Source: Peronospora farinosa (taxonomy: Eukaryota > Oomycota > Peronosporomycetes > Peronosporales > Peronosporaceae). From it: a DNA stretch of 64,000 nt. The number at the start of each line of letters is the position of its first letter. Position 1 is the stretch's first letter. The stretch covers positions 186,001-250,000 of the forward strand of contig CANTFK010000921.1 in assembly GCA_947646735.1 (NCBI GenBank). Reading direction: 5' to 3'. The translations under genes were made by a program, and so were the position numbers. The notes beneath the pieces are model-generated. The model saw only the letters and a list, made by a program, of their open reading frames with translations. It ran no database searches and had not been told where the DNA came from. Shown one piece after another: positions 54,480 to 64,000 of the stretch.

Positions 54480-55342
54480 TGTATATGGGCACTTCTACGA
54501 AGTTACTTAGCGCACACCTTCAGCACAAGCGAGGAAGCGGTTATACCTTCTTACCTTCGCGTGCGAGGGTAGATGTGTGGTTTTTCGACTGCTTAAGCAG
54601 TCGTACCACCAGTTGCCTCTCGCTTTAGCGAGAGTGCAACAAACAACTAACACATGTCCTATTTGTTGTCAATACGACTCCTCGACCAGCTGCGATATAC
54701 CGATAAGATACCCGTATGACCATGTCGCGATACTACCGTCATTCCTGTGATTGGATGCAGTTGAAGTTCGGTGATTGGATGCAGTTGAAGTTTGGATCAA
54801 GTAGAGTGTATCCAGAGGGTAAACATTAGGCTTAGAGTTGTGTAAGCGAACTAAGGACCAAATGAATCACTTTGCGTTTTGCATTAAACCACTCAAGCAC
54901 TTCCAACCTCTCCAATAACCTTTACTACTTACGTCACGCAGAAGCTTTCTTAGCTTCCCGTGCGCAGTAGACGGTAATTAGTAAATTCAAGACTGACTTA
55001 TATATAGTAGAAATAAATTAAACATAGATCTAACTACTGATTGGTTAATATGTAATGCTGGGTGCCATCTCATTAGATTCGTGTCCTTACGTGCGAGCTA
55101 AACACATAGTTAAGTTCGCTTCATGACGTAACTGACTGATGGCGTCATGTGATGACGCCTAATACTAGCTGGGCGTCATCCCCATCAATGTGAATACACT
55201 TAGTGTATACCACATACCCAAGGTTGTGTGACACATGGTGTGTCTCACCCGTGCGAAAGGTCTTTAGTACTTACGTACCTATTTAGACCTGCCCGTTAAG
55301 TATCGCATACTTAATGGGTACGTGCAAGTTAAGCCCGTTACA
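54480..55342 (-). repeat. 5' LTR of the outer retrotransposon (right side)
   Basis: 863 bp. It aligns in blocks with 33971-34587 but carries about 260 extra bases (about 54663-54925), including a 24-bp tandem pair (GTGATTGGATGCAGTTGAAG, 54747 and 54771). An 18-bp perfect palindrome (CGACTGCTTAAGCAGTCG, 54586-54603) and an 8-bp-arm hairpin (54617-54634) are absent from the left LTR. Confidence 0.85.
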
Positions 55343-55894
55343 TTCGTGATACCTGCTCCCTGCTCGATGTAATCAAGGAAAGTCACTAAGCTGCTTATAG
55401 AGTCCTCCCGCAACCTTCACTTAACATTCTCAACGTCAAAATATCCTTGACATGTGGTTTAGTAGTTTTTCTTTTCCAAAATACAAGAAAAATACTCATT
55501 TTACAAAGTTTTATTGCCCTGGCTGATTATTTAGCGACCATAGAACGACGCGAAATTTGATAATCTACCGGAGGTTACAGCATATGGGAGGATATTCTAT
55601 TGGAAGGAGGTCTGTATGAAGGTCGTGCAAAGACGAATGAGAAAGGAACGTTTGACGTATGGGGTTGTATATAATATTGCCAGCTGATAATAGTACAAGT
55701 CAAGAGCGTCCACACCGGATTGTTGGACATGTATAGGACGAAACAGTAACGGATCAGGAAGATCGACATGATGAGCTGGGAACAGATGGACGAGTCATAG
55801 ATGCGCATGCAGTCTTAACAGGTTAATACAACTATGAATATATGTAACTTTTACTTCTACCAACTTCAGCGCAAGTGCACTTGCCTCCACGAAC
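55343..55894. other. Flank right of the outer element, no gene recognised
   Basis: About 550 bp. Short plus-strand readings near 55560-55680 look weakly protein-like but are interrupted. No repeat or RNA is seen. Confidence 0.4.
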
Positions 55895-57850
55895 AACGTG
55901 AGTTTCCTTATACTCGCTAGAGAACAAGAGGAGATGCAGTTTCACCGCAGTATGATCCTGTTCGATTGCAAGTCTTAAGTGGTCATCACAAGAGTCAGTG
56001 AACATTTCTCAGACATTGTGAAATATATCGAGGAGATTGAGAAAAAAGGGTTTGCATACGAGGCGATGGACGGCTCCGGAGTGTACTTTAGTACCCACAA
56101 TTGGGTAAAAACTACGGCAAAATGGACCCGAGACGACAGACGCTGGGGAATGCAGAGATGCAGGCTGAAGCGGTGGCGGCAGTGGAGGAGAGTCAAGTTG
56201 TGGAAGAAGAGGAAAAAGTAAAGAAAGACCCGAGAGATTTTGCGCTGTGGAAAGCGGCGAAGGAGCCAGATGAACCGGCATGGCAATCCCCGTGGGGAAT
56301 GGGTAGACCTGGGTGGCATATTGAATGCTCGGCAATGACACATCATGTGCTCGGGGATAAATTGGATGTGCACACGGGTGGAGTGGATCTGCGATTTCCA
56401 CACCACAACAATGAGATCGCACAGTGTGAAGCGCACAATCATGGAGTTCAATGTGGGCATGATAAAGAGTGGTGCAAACATTTTGTGCACTTTGGACACT
56501 TGTATTTTCGCGGAAGGAAAATGTCCAAGTCGCTGAAGAACTTTATCTCGGTGAAGGATTTCTTGGAAGATGGGCACACAGCGGATCATTTTCGCCTATT
56601 TTGTCTGCAGTTCAAATACCGCACAAACTTGATCTACTCGGAGGATCGAATACGAGATGCAGTAGTAGTGGCAGATCGTCTGAGAGGTTTTTTTCGAAGT
56701 GTTGTGGCGTACGGCGGTGATCGTGACATTTCTAGCAGCAATGCTGGCGAAACGCTGTGAGAAAAAAGACCTGGAAATGTTGGACGCACTGTTCATGACC
56801 CAAGCGCAGGTGGACGAAGTTTTATTAGACGATTTAGACACGCCACGTGCACTATTACTTATATTGGAACTGGTATCACGCGGAAACACATACTTGTTGG
56901 CACACAGAGGCGATACGGAGGCTCCAGATGAGGTGCTGATCGCATTGACTGGTTACGTGCTTGAGGTGCTGGACCTCTTTGGACTGGAGGGACTTCATGC
57001 CGAGTTTTCAGCCATGATGTGCCGTCGATTCGCTCTTTCGGGTCACGAACAGCTGCATGAAGTGATAATTTAGTTAGCAGGGACGAACAGGAGGCTCTGC
57101 TTCGTTCTTTGCTCAAATTTCGTGCTGCAGTGCGAGAAGAAGCTCTGCGCGACCCTAAGGAGTTGAGCAACACTCGCGTCCTCGCCTTATGTGACTCCTT
57201 GCGCAACGAGGAGCTGCCTCAATTCGATATCCACATGAAGGACTTTGCACCGTGTTGAAGTTTCTCGTGGAAGAAAAGCGCCATGACGTTCATTTGACTC
57301 GACCGGCTTCGCCCCAAGATTCTGAGCTCTCCGGGTCTACCACCAGTTTCGCGAGGAAATAATGTGCGCCTGGAGTGCGTGGAAACTACAACTTAGGGCC
57401 ACATACGTACTCGACATGGAACAAGTGCGAACGAAGGAGGTACACTGTCGTTTTTATCGGCTTACATGATGTACTTAATCGACTAATTTTGATTGTGACT
57501 GCTCATGCTACAGTTTGTAACTCTAGGCTCCATGACTTTTTCGCTCCGCTTCTTTAATGTATACAATCCCCACAATCACGAAAACGTATTGGTTCAGCGT
57601 CAAGATTTTTTGTATATTGTCTAGCTGCATTTTGGCCCTCAGTGCAAGCATTTAAAGTGATGGGACATGATTCACTAACTTTTGATCGCCCTTCTCGTAA
57701 AATTGTATGCGACTCGCCCATTTGCAGTACGATGGTGAGACATGAAGGAAGAAACAACAGGAGCTTGAGAAGCTGATGCAGATCATTCTTTCGGAGATTT
57801 TCAAGAATTTGCCGGTCCATTCAACACGTGTAGCCCGAATGGTTTTTCAA
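55895..57850 (+). pseudogene. Broken inverted copy of the cysteinyl-tRNA synthetase gene
   Basis: The plus strand matches the functional gene (22679-24820, minus) closely from about 55895 to 57250, and again from about 57730 to 57850 for the C-terminus. It lacks the N-terminal third including HLGH, but keeps the zinc region and KMSKS (about 56521). Breaks: scrambled sequence with a TAA near 55975, an indel near 56095, a net 5-base loss near 56745 that stops the frame at 56758, and a one-base loss near 57058. About 450-480 bp of unrelated sequence (about 57275-57730) interrupt it. Because intergenic sequence downstream is also shared, this is a DNA-level segmental copy and not a retrocopy. Confidence 0.9.
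57275..57730. other. Unidentified insertion inside the CysRS pseudogene
   Basis: Sequence with no counterpart in the functional CysRS gene. Readings such as 57554-57700 on the minus strand are weakly protein-like. I see no terminal repeats or target duplication. Confidence 0.4.
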
Positions 57851-58986
57851 CGCTCGAAAAGCCATAGCGCTACTTCTTGCGACGGAAGTGAATCAAGAAG
57901 ATTACTGCCATGCCACAACATCGCGGTGAAAATCGCGCACCCATTGAGATATATTGTGGGAAGCATACTCGTACTCGTACAAACGCTGCAAGTACTATGA
58001 ACTTTAATGAACTAGCAAAAAAGACACATTGTGGCATAGAAATCTTGACACCGTGTTGGCCTGCTGCCTAAGGAACAATGCATTCATCAGTAGTAAAATT
58101 AATGCTGCTGTGTCTGTTGCATAATAGCGCATGTACGTCATGGTCTCTACGATTCTCCCTCTTTACATTTTGTTGCGATATATTTGCACCACCACTGCAA
58201 ACATAAAAATGAGTAAGCCGACCAAAAAAAGAACGGAAGTGATATGGCATTACATACCCCTCCTTTTTATGTCGTAGCAGATCTCATCAGGTATCTCATT
58301 CTACCCTCGTCTGTACAAATATCGTGAAGGCGACGGTAGAGTGCGACCGTCTTGATACTCGTCTAAAACCAGTAAAATGAATCTGAGCTCATAAATTACA
58401 TTTATTATATTGTACGGCCACAAAACGATTTATTTAGGCTTTTGCTGATAAAAAAAGTTAATACTTTCGTTTTGTACCATGCGCTTTCTGATAGCAGATA
58501 ACTGACTCTGAAAGGCTGGCTTTTTTATACCAGAAAAAAAAACATGCTGTGTACATATCATGTACCGCGTATAAAACATACAATGTTCATAGACGAGTAC
58601 CTAAGCAAATGCGTTAGTATCCCGATTAAATAACTCGATGCTGAACTCAAGCCTACTCTGACCTCTAGATGCATGCCTTATCATGTAACAATGGACACAA
58701 ACCTTGTCACTACTGTGATTGAATCTCTTACTATAATTCTCACCTTATTCTTCATTACAGATAGAGTCGAATGCACAATATAATTCGTTATAACACTTCC
58801 AGACGCTTTGCAAATCGCAGCACAGCATGAGGATATTGCGTCGATCTCTATCTCCTCTGGCTTTATCTAATCAAAAAAAGCTGTCGTTGCTTTGTCGCTG
58901 CTCCGTATTCTTATGTATTGGCCATTCAGGAATCATTCAAGAACTTGCTGCCTATCCGAGACCCGTCACGAGAGAGAACCTTAACC
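57851..58986. other. AT-rich intergenic region before the effector gene
   Basis: 57855-57925 matches about 22400-22470 (minus), the region just downstream of the functional CysRS, so the duplicated block continues here. From about 58000 on there is only AT-rich sequence with no gene. A TCATTC at 58933-58938 lies 49 nt before the effector ATG and could be a weak initiator. Confidence 0.45.
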
Positions 58987-59577
58987 ATGCGTTTCAACGT
59001 CTTGGTTGCTCTGTTTGTGGCCACGTTTGTCGCAAGCGGCGGTAGCTTCATAACCGCAGAAACGGACGCTTTGGAAGACAATATCTACAACAGCAACGAA
59101 GTGGCTCGCCGTCTTCGTGGAGATAATGAAGTCCAAGAGGAGAGAAATGGTTTAACGGAAGCGGTTAAGAAGGATCTGCCTGGTCTTGAAAATGTTTTGA
59201 AGTCTGAAACAACTTACTTTGGTCAACAGACCCCCGAAGTGCTTGAGCATTTTGCACAACTTGATAAAGCTCAATTGGTTCATAATTTCCATACAGAGTT
59301 CGGTCCCAAAGGCGTGGATAGACTGGCTAAGAAAGGAGTAACCGTGGAAGGTGTATTGGAAAGAGACCCTGCAATGATAAAGAAATTGATGGATTTGGCT
59401 ATCAAGGGCGCCAAAGGAAAAACGCATTGGTTTTTGAAGACATTGAAGTATATGTTCATGGCGTTTGGTGTGGTTGGTGTCCTGTTTGTCTTAGTTCGCT
59501 GGTCCTTGAAAGCACCTCCAAATACGACCCGAGATTCCACGGCAAAGAGCGGAAAGACGACTACGGCCAGTACTTAA
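58987..59577 (+). CDS. Secreted RXLR-EER effector candidate with C-terminal membrane segment
   Basis: 196 codons, no intron. Residues 1-24 form a signal peptide (Arg2, hydrophobic core, small residues before the cleavage site). RRLR lies at 41-44 and EER at 51-53, the spacing typical of RXLR-EER host-targeting effectors of Peronosporales. The mature part (55-150) is helical, Lys/Leu/Glu-rich, and could form a WY-like helical bundle, though I see no clear W/Y pair. Residues about 156-172 are a hydrophobic segment followed by a basic, Thr/Ser-rich tail, so the protein may be tail-anchored in a host membrane such as the ER. The ATG at 58987 is chosen because the upstream in-frame extension has no start that keeps the signal peptide N-terminal. 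The gene stands alone in repeat-rich DNA, as such genes usually do. Confidence 0.85.
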   Translation: MRFNVLVALFVATFVASGGSFITAETDALEDNIYNSNEVARRLRGDNEVQEERNGLTEAVKKDLPGLENVLKSETTYFGQQTPEVLEHFAQLDKAQLVHNFHTEFGPKGVDRLAKKGVTVEGVLERDPAMIKKLMDLAIKGAKGKTHWFLKTLKYMFMAFGVVGVLFVLVRWSLKAPPNTTRDSTAKSGKTTTAST

Positions 59578-59774
59578 AAACTCTCAACCTTTACTGATTG
59601 GGTGCCGACCGCATGGAGTAGCTTGAATGATTTGAAAATGAAAGCGCGTCTTGCTTGGACTATTTGGAAGTGTATCCGAGTTTGCATCGTCTTGACTGTG
59701 TAGGACTCGACAGGTACTAGTCGATAACATACATTTTATGCCTTTGTTTGCTTTTGACATCAGATTATAAATAT
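59578..59774. other. 3' flank of the effector gene
   Basis: About 200 bp of AT-rich sequence, probably the 3' UTR and terminator; nothing specific is seen. Confidence 0.4.
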
Positions 59775-61140
59775 TCACTTCATGCGAACCATTGATTGAA
59801 GAAGTAGAGTTGCATTCGTTCGCCTTGTATACTGTACTGGTAGTGCTTCAGTAGAATCTACCTCGACTGCTGTGGCAACAAAAATACATGCACACGCATC
59901 TGATGTAGGACCTTTATCCTTCACGGTGTCTTTGAACAAGCAAAAAAAGTTAAACAAGATATTTTTTCGTGCCTCAGTGGCAAAACTTGTCGACACAGGC
60001 CGTAGCAGAACATCGCATGCTACACATGGCAATAGAACCTTGGCATTCGGACATGTATATGGCATTCCACTTGCACTGGTATTACCGATGCCGTCGCAAA
60101 TTTGGTGGTGGCTGATCTTGAGACATCCATGTCTGTGGTGAACTCACAAATCAATACGGATCAATGAACGGTCTTCTTGGCTACATCACCATGGCTCAAG
60201 AAATGAATGAAGCGTCGAAAGTACATCCTAAAAAAACAATCGTTGAGCCACACTGGTCTTCAGCTCACGCTTGTAGTTTTTATCTCTGATACATGCCAGC
60301 TTCTTCATTTCTTCCGTGTTCTTGTGCCAGCCAGTCTTTTTCCACGACTTGTCCAGTACAGCTTAACGCTTCAGATTGGTCGATGGACGATCGCTGACCA
60401 ATTCCCCAGTCTCAAACTCGAGATCGTTGTTGTCACAATCGTCCCAAGCCATGACCTCTCTAATCGCTTGCTCAAACAGCTTACGCACATCACGTCCATT
60501 ATAGAACACCTCATGATTTACAGCCTTAACAAAGTGGCGACATGCTACCTTCGCTACAGACAGCCTTCTCGTATTTCAACAACAATCTTACGCTATCCCA
60601 TGCCAAACAGTCTCCTACTACTGGGCATCATAACTCCTCGAACACGACTTGTGATGGCAGGCCATCGATTGTTGTGAGCGCACAACACTTTTGAATGTCG
60701 TCTTCGTAGCCTGTGAGAATATATGAGAGGTCATCCTCCTTGTCTTCAACGATCCATCACAATTGGCTTCCCATTGCAGTCACATGCAGAGATCTAGCTC
60801 GTACACCTCGTCAATGAACAAAACACCGCCGGTTGCTTGCACGCGACGAAAGTATTTTGTTCGACAAATCTTTGAGTCTTACAGAAAAGTGGTGAACAAC
60901 CGCGCAACTATTGTTTCTGCAGTACCAAGATTGCCCCACGAAGTAATAGTTGAACGTCATCGAGTATCTTATTACTTCTTGCTTCTTGACGTATAGATAA
61001 CTACAGCATTACCGTCGCGTCCTTGCATGAACATCTACTGCATGCTTCACCTTCATCAATCCCACCAGCTTCAAGATGCATTCTCCAATTTATCTGATGG
61101 GCAACCCCGTAGTGACAATTTCGAGACTTTTATTGTTCTC
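59775..61140 (-). pseudogene. Degenerate AAA+ ATPase gene (CbxX/SpoVK-like), copy B
   Basis: Read on the minus strand from about 61130: KLVGLMKVKHAVDVHARTRR (linker before Walker A in this family) at about 61010-61060; a decayed Walker A region (YYFVGQSWY, about 60930); then QATGGVLFIDEVYELD at about 60795-60840. This last is an intact Walker B (hhhhDE) of the CbxX/CfxQ type. The GY-DDI and GLPSR-like pieces and the lid follow to about 60390, then sequence shared with copy A down to about 59810. Stops and frameshifts are frequent. It is in the same position and orientation relative to the CysRS pseudogene as copy A is to the functional CysRS. Confidence 0.65.
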
Positions 61141-63950
61141 CTCCACTAATGCCGAGCCGGAAATGATTCAGCCAACTCAACTTGTTTGACCGTCGGTTGT
61201 CTGCATCAGCTACCCTTTCACAAAATTCAGCCATAAGACACTTGCCTCTGGATGGAGTGAAGCAAAAATTTCAAGATTTCTTTCGTTAATCATCCGATAA
61301 ATGGGTTTGACTTCACCGTGCAAACGCAACAATGACGAGCAGGTGCGCATATTCACACACATACGTTCAAGTTTCGATCATGTTTGACAGTCTTATGCTT
61401 TCGACAGCGAGTAGCTCCAACGTCAGTAGCAAATTTCCCTCTTTTTTTTCAACTCTCCATGACACTGCAACAGTTGGACGTAATTAGACCCACAAAAGAG
61501 GCCGCACGCAAGCTAGTCCTGATAAGTATTTGCAACTTTTGTGGAGATAAACCTCAGCTTAGTAGCATAAGATTCTCGATTCGTGGGGAAAGTTACATCG
61601 GCTGCTCCGGTCGACATCGATTTTACATTTTATGGATGCAAACGTTCAATTCTTGTGCATTGAACTCACCAATAAATTAGCAGTCGTAGTCTCTTCGACA
61701 TGTGGAAGGCATTAACTTCACAGCATCACGTTGTATTTCTTCCACATTTTCTACTTTAAGGTGGCTCATCAACTTGTGTTTCCATCCAACTTTCTAAAAC
61801 TATTCTGCCCGTTCGATTCAGTGACTTTTACTCAGTAAACAGGAAAGATAAGACGTCAGTTTTGTCATATCCTCCACCTTGCCAGACTTTGCGTCGCGAT
61901 ATAGATCGTTGCATTCGTGAAATGACTGTCAACTCACCCAAAAGCTCGTGCGTTTACTCCTTTTTTCCTTTGTTTTGAGATATCGACAGGTCTTTTCTTG
62001 TCGGTTCAATACGACAAACACTGGAAATTTTCATTGACGAGGAGAGAACGTAGGACTTAAATCCTAGCCTTGCTTGATCTCTTCCGCAATGTAACCTTCT
62101 AAACCACAGAAACTCGCGTGTGCTGGAAGAGCTCATAGTAAAACATGTTCCGTTAAACCTTGATAGAAATCGAGCCAACTCTAGAAACCACGGACAGTCT
62201 TATACTGCTCAAAAATGCTAAGCTTCTTCGAATGCAGTATATATGCGAGTTGACAAGCACCAAGGACAATCCGACGGACTTTCGCTACTACAAAGGCGTT
62301 TGGAAAATGAGGAAGCCCTCTTGAGCAAAGTTAATTTCGTCTCCTTGGCATATTCCACACTGTTTGCCGACCATTTGCTCGGCACCATGACCTTACTGCC
62401 ACAGCTCGTAAAAAAACAGCAAGGTTTTTAACCGACTCATGGCAACTCACACTGTCCCACCATCCAAATGTTTCATCGCGACTTCGTGCCCAAAGTTCTG
62501 TGCTTTTTCAGGACACGGACACAGCACAAACTCAACAATTGCTAAAATTGTTAAACGCGTTGCAGCATTTCATCTCCCTATGTGTGGTCCAACGGAAGCG
62601 CATAGATATTTTTCCAGTATGAATCTTTACCACCCCTGAGCATCGATAAAATATACTATCTTCGTGTAGCAGCTTCATCACTGCAGTCTGCACTTGCCAC
62701 GGTTGGCGTGCACTAAAGCAGCTTGTGATTGTTCAACCAATAACAGCTTTGCTCTCATACACACGAGAACTCACCAAGAATTTTGCGCTGTAGTACCAAT
62801 TCTAGGCTTCGAGTTCTTCATGAACGCATGTTGTATGCAAGTACTGAAAGCGTTCCGTCAAGTCATTTCCCATCACTAGTTGCTGGTGATACTTGGAACT
62901 CTGCCAGAGCTAAAGGAGCCTTCACTGTAAATTGCGTGATCTTTACAGAACAACTGAATTATGTAAATCCTGCGCTTTTCCGCCGAGCACAAGTGCAGTT
63001 TGTACAAAAGCTGCTTGTATAGCTGCTTGTTCGTTACACTTCCACTGCAAAAATGTTATCCATATGTATGAACTTACAGGAGTGCTTTTGGCAGAATTAC
63101 TCACGCAACGCACACACTCGAGCATAGTTTAGAGCTCGTGCAAATGGCAAAGAGCAAAAGACTGAGATACGCTGGCCAACACTTTTTAATCGTAGTGCTT
63201 GATGACTTTGTGTAAGCTTACGATATTTTTATTCGTCAACATCGGCTTCTTGTTCAATACATACTCTAACGGTCTCGATAGTAGAAGGTAGAAGAAGGGT
63301 ACATAAGTTTTTTGCGCTCCATAGATTCGAGTAGGTCTTTGTGTTGGTCTTGGTAATTGCTCGCACGACATTGTCCACCAATTTTCGTACTAGCTACCTG
63401 TCAGCTACAAAAGCATTGCCACGATCGAAAGTGCCACACAATCTTCATACTTTCTGGATGTAGGGATTTCGCATCACCACCACCAAGTTGAAGCTCCAAT
63501 CACCACAAGATTTAGCCCTAGTATGGAAGCGATGCAGTGACAAACCTGTGCCGTTTCTTGCAAAGTCTTGGTTGATCAGAATGCGCTTTAGAGACCTCCC
63601 TTACATTTAAGTTTGAGACGGCAACATTTTGCTCTCGAGATTGCTCTGTTCGGCTTACGCTACTGCGTAGGACTCAGTTAAGGACATTTCAAAATCAAAT
63701 ATCGTCCAAAGTTGGCCATAATCTCTTTGGAACATGGCCCCGTCTTGGCTCCGGTCGGAGCAATCAGAACCTTAACCAATTGCGTGGTTCTCTACAAAAG
63801 AACCACAGATCGAAGAACTCCCAATTTCGCGATTGCTCCGTATTCATAGATCTCCGATACCAGCTATGAACGAACAACTATGACACCTAGTACGAGGTTT
63901 TCCTGTACCGGTGATCTTTCAGTCAACGCCCCTGCCAAACTCTCCGCTAA
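61141..63950. other. Degenerate region, only short interrupted readings
   Basis: No intact gene. On the minus strand several Cys/His/Gln-rich fragments (about 62650-62720 and 62950-63060) repeat a pattern of spaced Cys and Gln-Ala and may be remnants of zinc-finger repeats upstream of the AAA+ domain of copy B. This is a weak inference. Nothing recognisable on the plus strand. Confidence 0.3.
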
Positions 63951-63953
63951 TGC

Positions 63954-64000
63954 TCGTTGTATGTCCAATCCAAGAAACAACTTTCTCATGTTTCGACGCA
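63954..64000 (+). repeat. Third copy of CysRS-downstream sequence at the window edge
   Basis: About 47 bp align with 22452-22498 in direct orientation (shared TTGTATGTCCAATCCAA and GTTTC-AC-CA). The match runs off the end of the window. It suggests another copy of the duplicated block continues to the right. Confidence 0.5.

Larger units (their letters stand above)
33971..55342 (-). mobile_element. Outer Ty3/gypsy LTR retrotransposon, degenerate, with chromodomain
   Basis: Two homologous LTRs (33971-34587 and 54480-55342) frame a minus-strand gag-protease-RT-RNase H-integrase-chromodomain order, split by a second element at 39500-52509. LTR ends read TGTAACGGGC at the 5' end and a near-complementary GCCC-TACA at the 3' end. 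A primer-binding site next to the right LTR and a purine tract next to the left LTR agree with minus-strand orientation. No target-site duplication is evident: flanks TTTCA (33966-33970) and TTCGT (55343-55347) differ. Frameshifts and stops occur throughout pol, so this is an old copy. Confidence 0.88.

Noticed and set aside
33971..55342. Endogenous virus or env-bearing retrovirus
   Set aside because: Domain order, chromodomains and lack of a signal-peptide/transmembrane envelope-type ORF fit Ty3/gypsy retrotransposons.
55575..55808. Minus-strand 77-codon hydrophobic ORF
   Set aside because: No homologous feature, signal or neighbour support; AT-rich sequence easily gives such frames.
55975..56589. 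Minus-strand ORF of 204 codons (and its counterpart at 23687-24271)
   Set aside because: Both are antisense shadows of the CysRS coding sequence and its copy.
55895..57850. CysRS copy as a processed retrocopy
   Set aside because: Shared sequence continues into intergenic DNA and the AAA+ remnant, and there is no poly(A) tract, so DNA duplication fits better.
60207..60677. Plus-strand ORF of 156 codons as a gene
   Set aside because: It is the reverse of the AAA+ remnant, whose Walker B and lid motifs are on the minus strand.
1..64000. tRNA or rRNA genes
   Set aside because: I found no cloverleaf with A/B boxes or rRNA core sequence on either strand by reading; a covariance-model scan would be needed to exclude small RNAs.

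Overview
This window comes from an oomycete genome, almost certainly a plant-pathogenic member of the Peronosporales (Phytophthora or a downy mildew; I cannot fix the genus). The evidence is a secreted RXLR-EER effector gene at 58987-59577, compact genes with introns of about 65-150 nt using GTRNGT-type donors, several start codons preceded within 10-65 nt by an oomycete-type initiator (TCATTCY), and Ty3/gypsy retrotransposons of types expected in these genomes. I ran no searches; all identities come from motifs read in the sequence.

Layout. Positions 1-33.4 kb are a gene-dense housekeeping block. In order: a membrane-anchored M14 metallocarboxypeptidase (-, runs off the left edge), an anoctamin/TMEM16-like protein with an EF-hand (+), a small Cys/His protein (+), a POT/PTR peptide transporter (-), a giant BEACH-WD40 protein (-), a small hypothetical protein (-), a degenerate AAA+ fragment (+), cysteinyl-tRNA synthetase (-), a WW-WH2 actin-regulator-like protein (+), a ZNF598/Hel2-like ribosome-quality-control E3 ligase (-), a SpoU/MRM1-type rRNA methyltransferase (+) and Integrator subunit 4 (-). 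CysRS/WW-WH2 and ZNF598/MRM1 are divergent pairs with intergenic gaps of about 200 bp. MRM1 and INTS4 end tail to tail 46 bp apart.

Positions 33.97-55.34 kb are two nested LTR retrotransposons. An old, broken chromodomain gypsy element lies on the minus strand (LTRs 33971-34587 and 54480-55342). It is split by a younger gypsy element on the plus strand (39500-52509, LTRs 1618 and 1398 bp, 4-bp target duplication GTGT). The inner element has two RNase H domains (the first lacking its leading catalytic Asp), a GPY/F integrase, a chromodomain and a long antisense reading region between pol and the 3' LTR. The outer element also has an antisense coiled-coil reading region at the 3' end of its pol. 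The inner LTRs carry a 20-bp minisatellite with 28 units on one side and 17 on the other.

Positions 55.9-64 kb are a decayed, inverted copy of the 21.4-24.4 kb region. It contains a broken CysRS (55.9-57.85 kb) and a broken AAA+ gene (59.8-61.1 kb), in the same relative order and orientation as the source. An intact RXLR effector gene with a C-terminal membrane segment lies between them. This is a gene-poor, repeat-rich effector neighbourhood beside a conserved housekeeping block.

Main observations: the antisense coiled-coil genes in two different retrotransposons, the double RNase H, the inverted CysRS/AAA+ duplication that now flanks an effector, a 15-nt microexon inside the zinc-binding motif of the carboxypeptidase, and a cruciform-like inverted repeat plus tandem boxes in the promoter of the peptide transporter.
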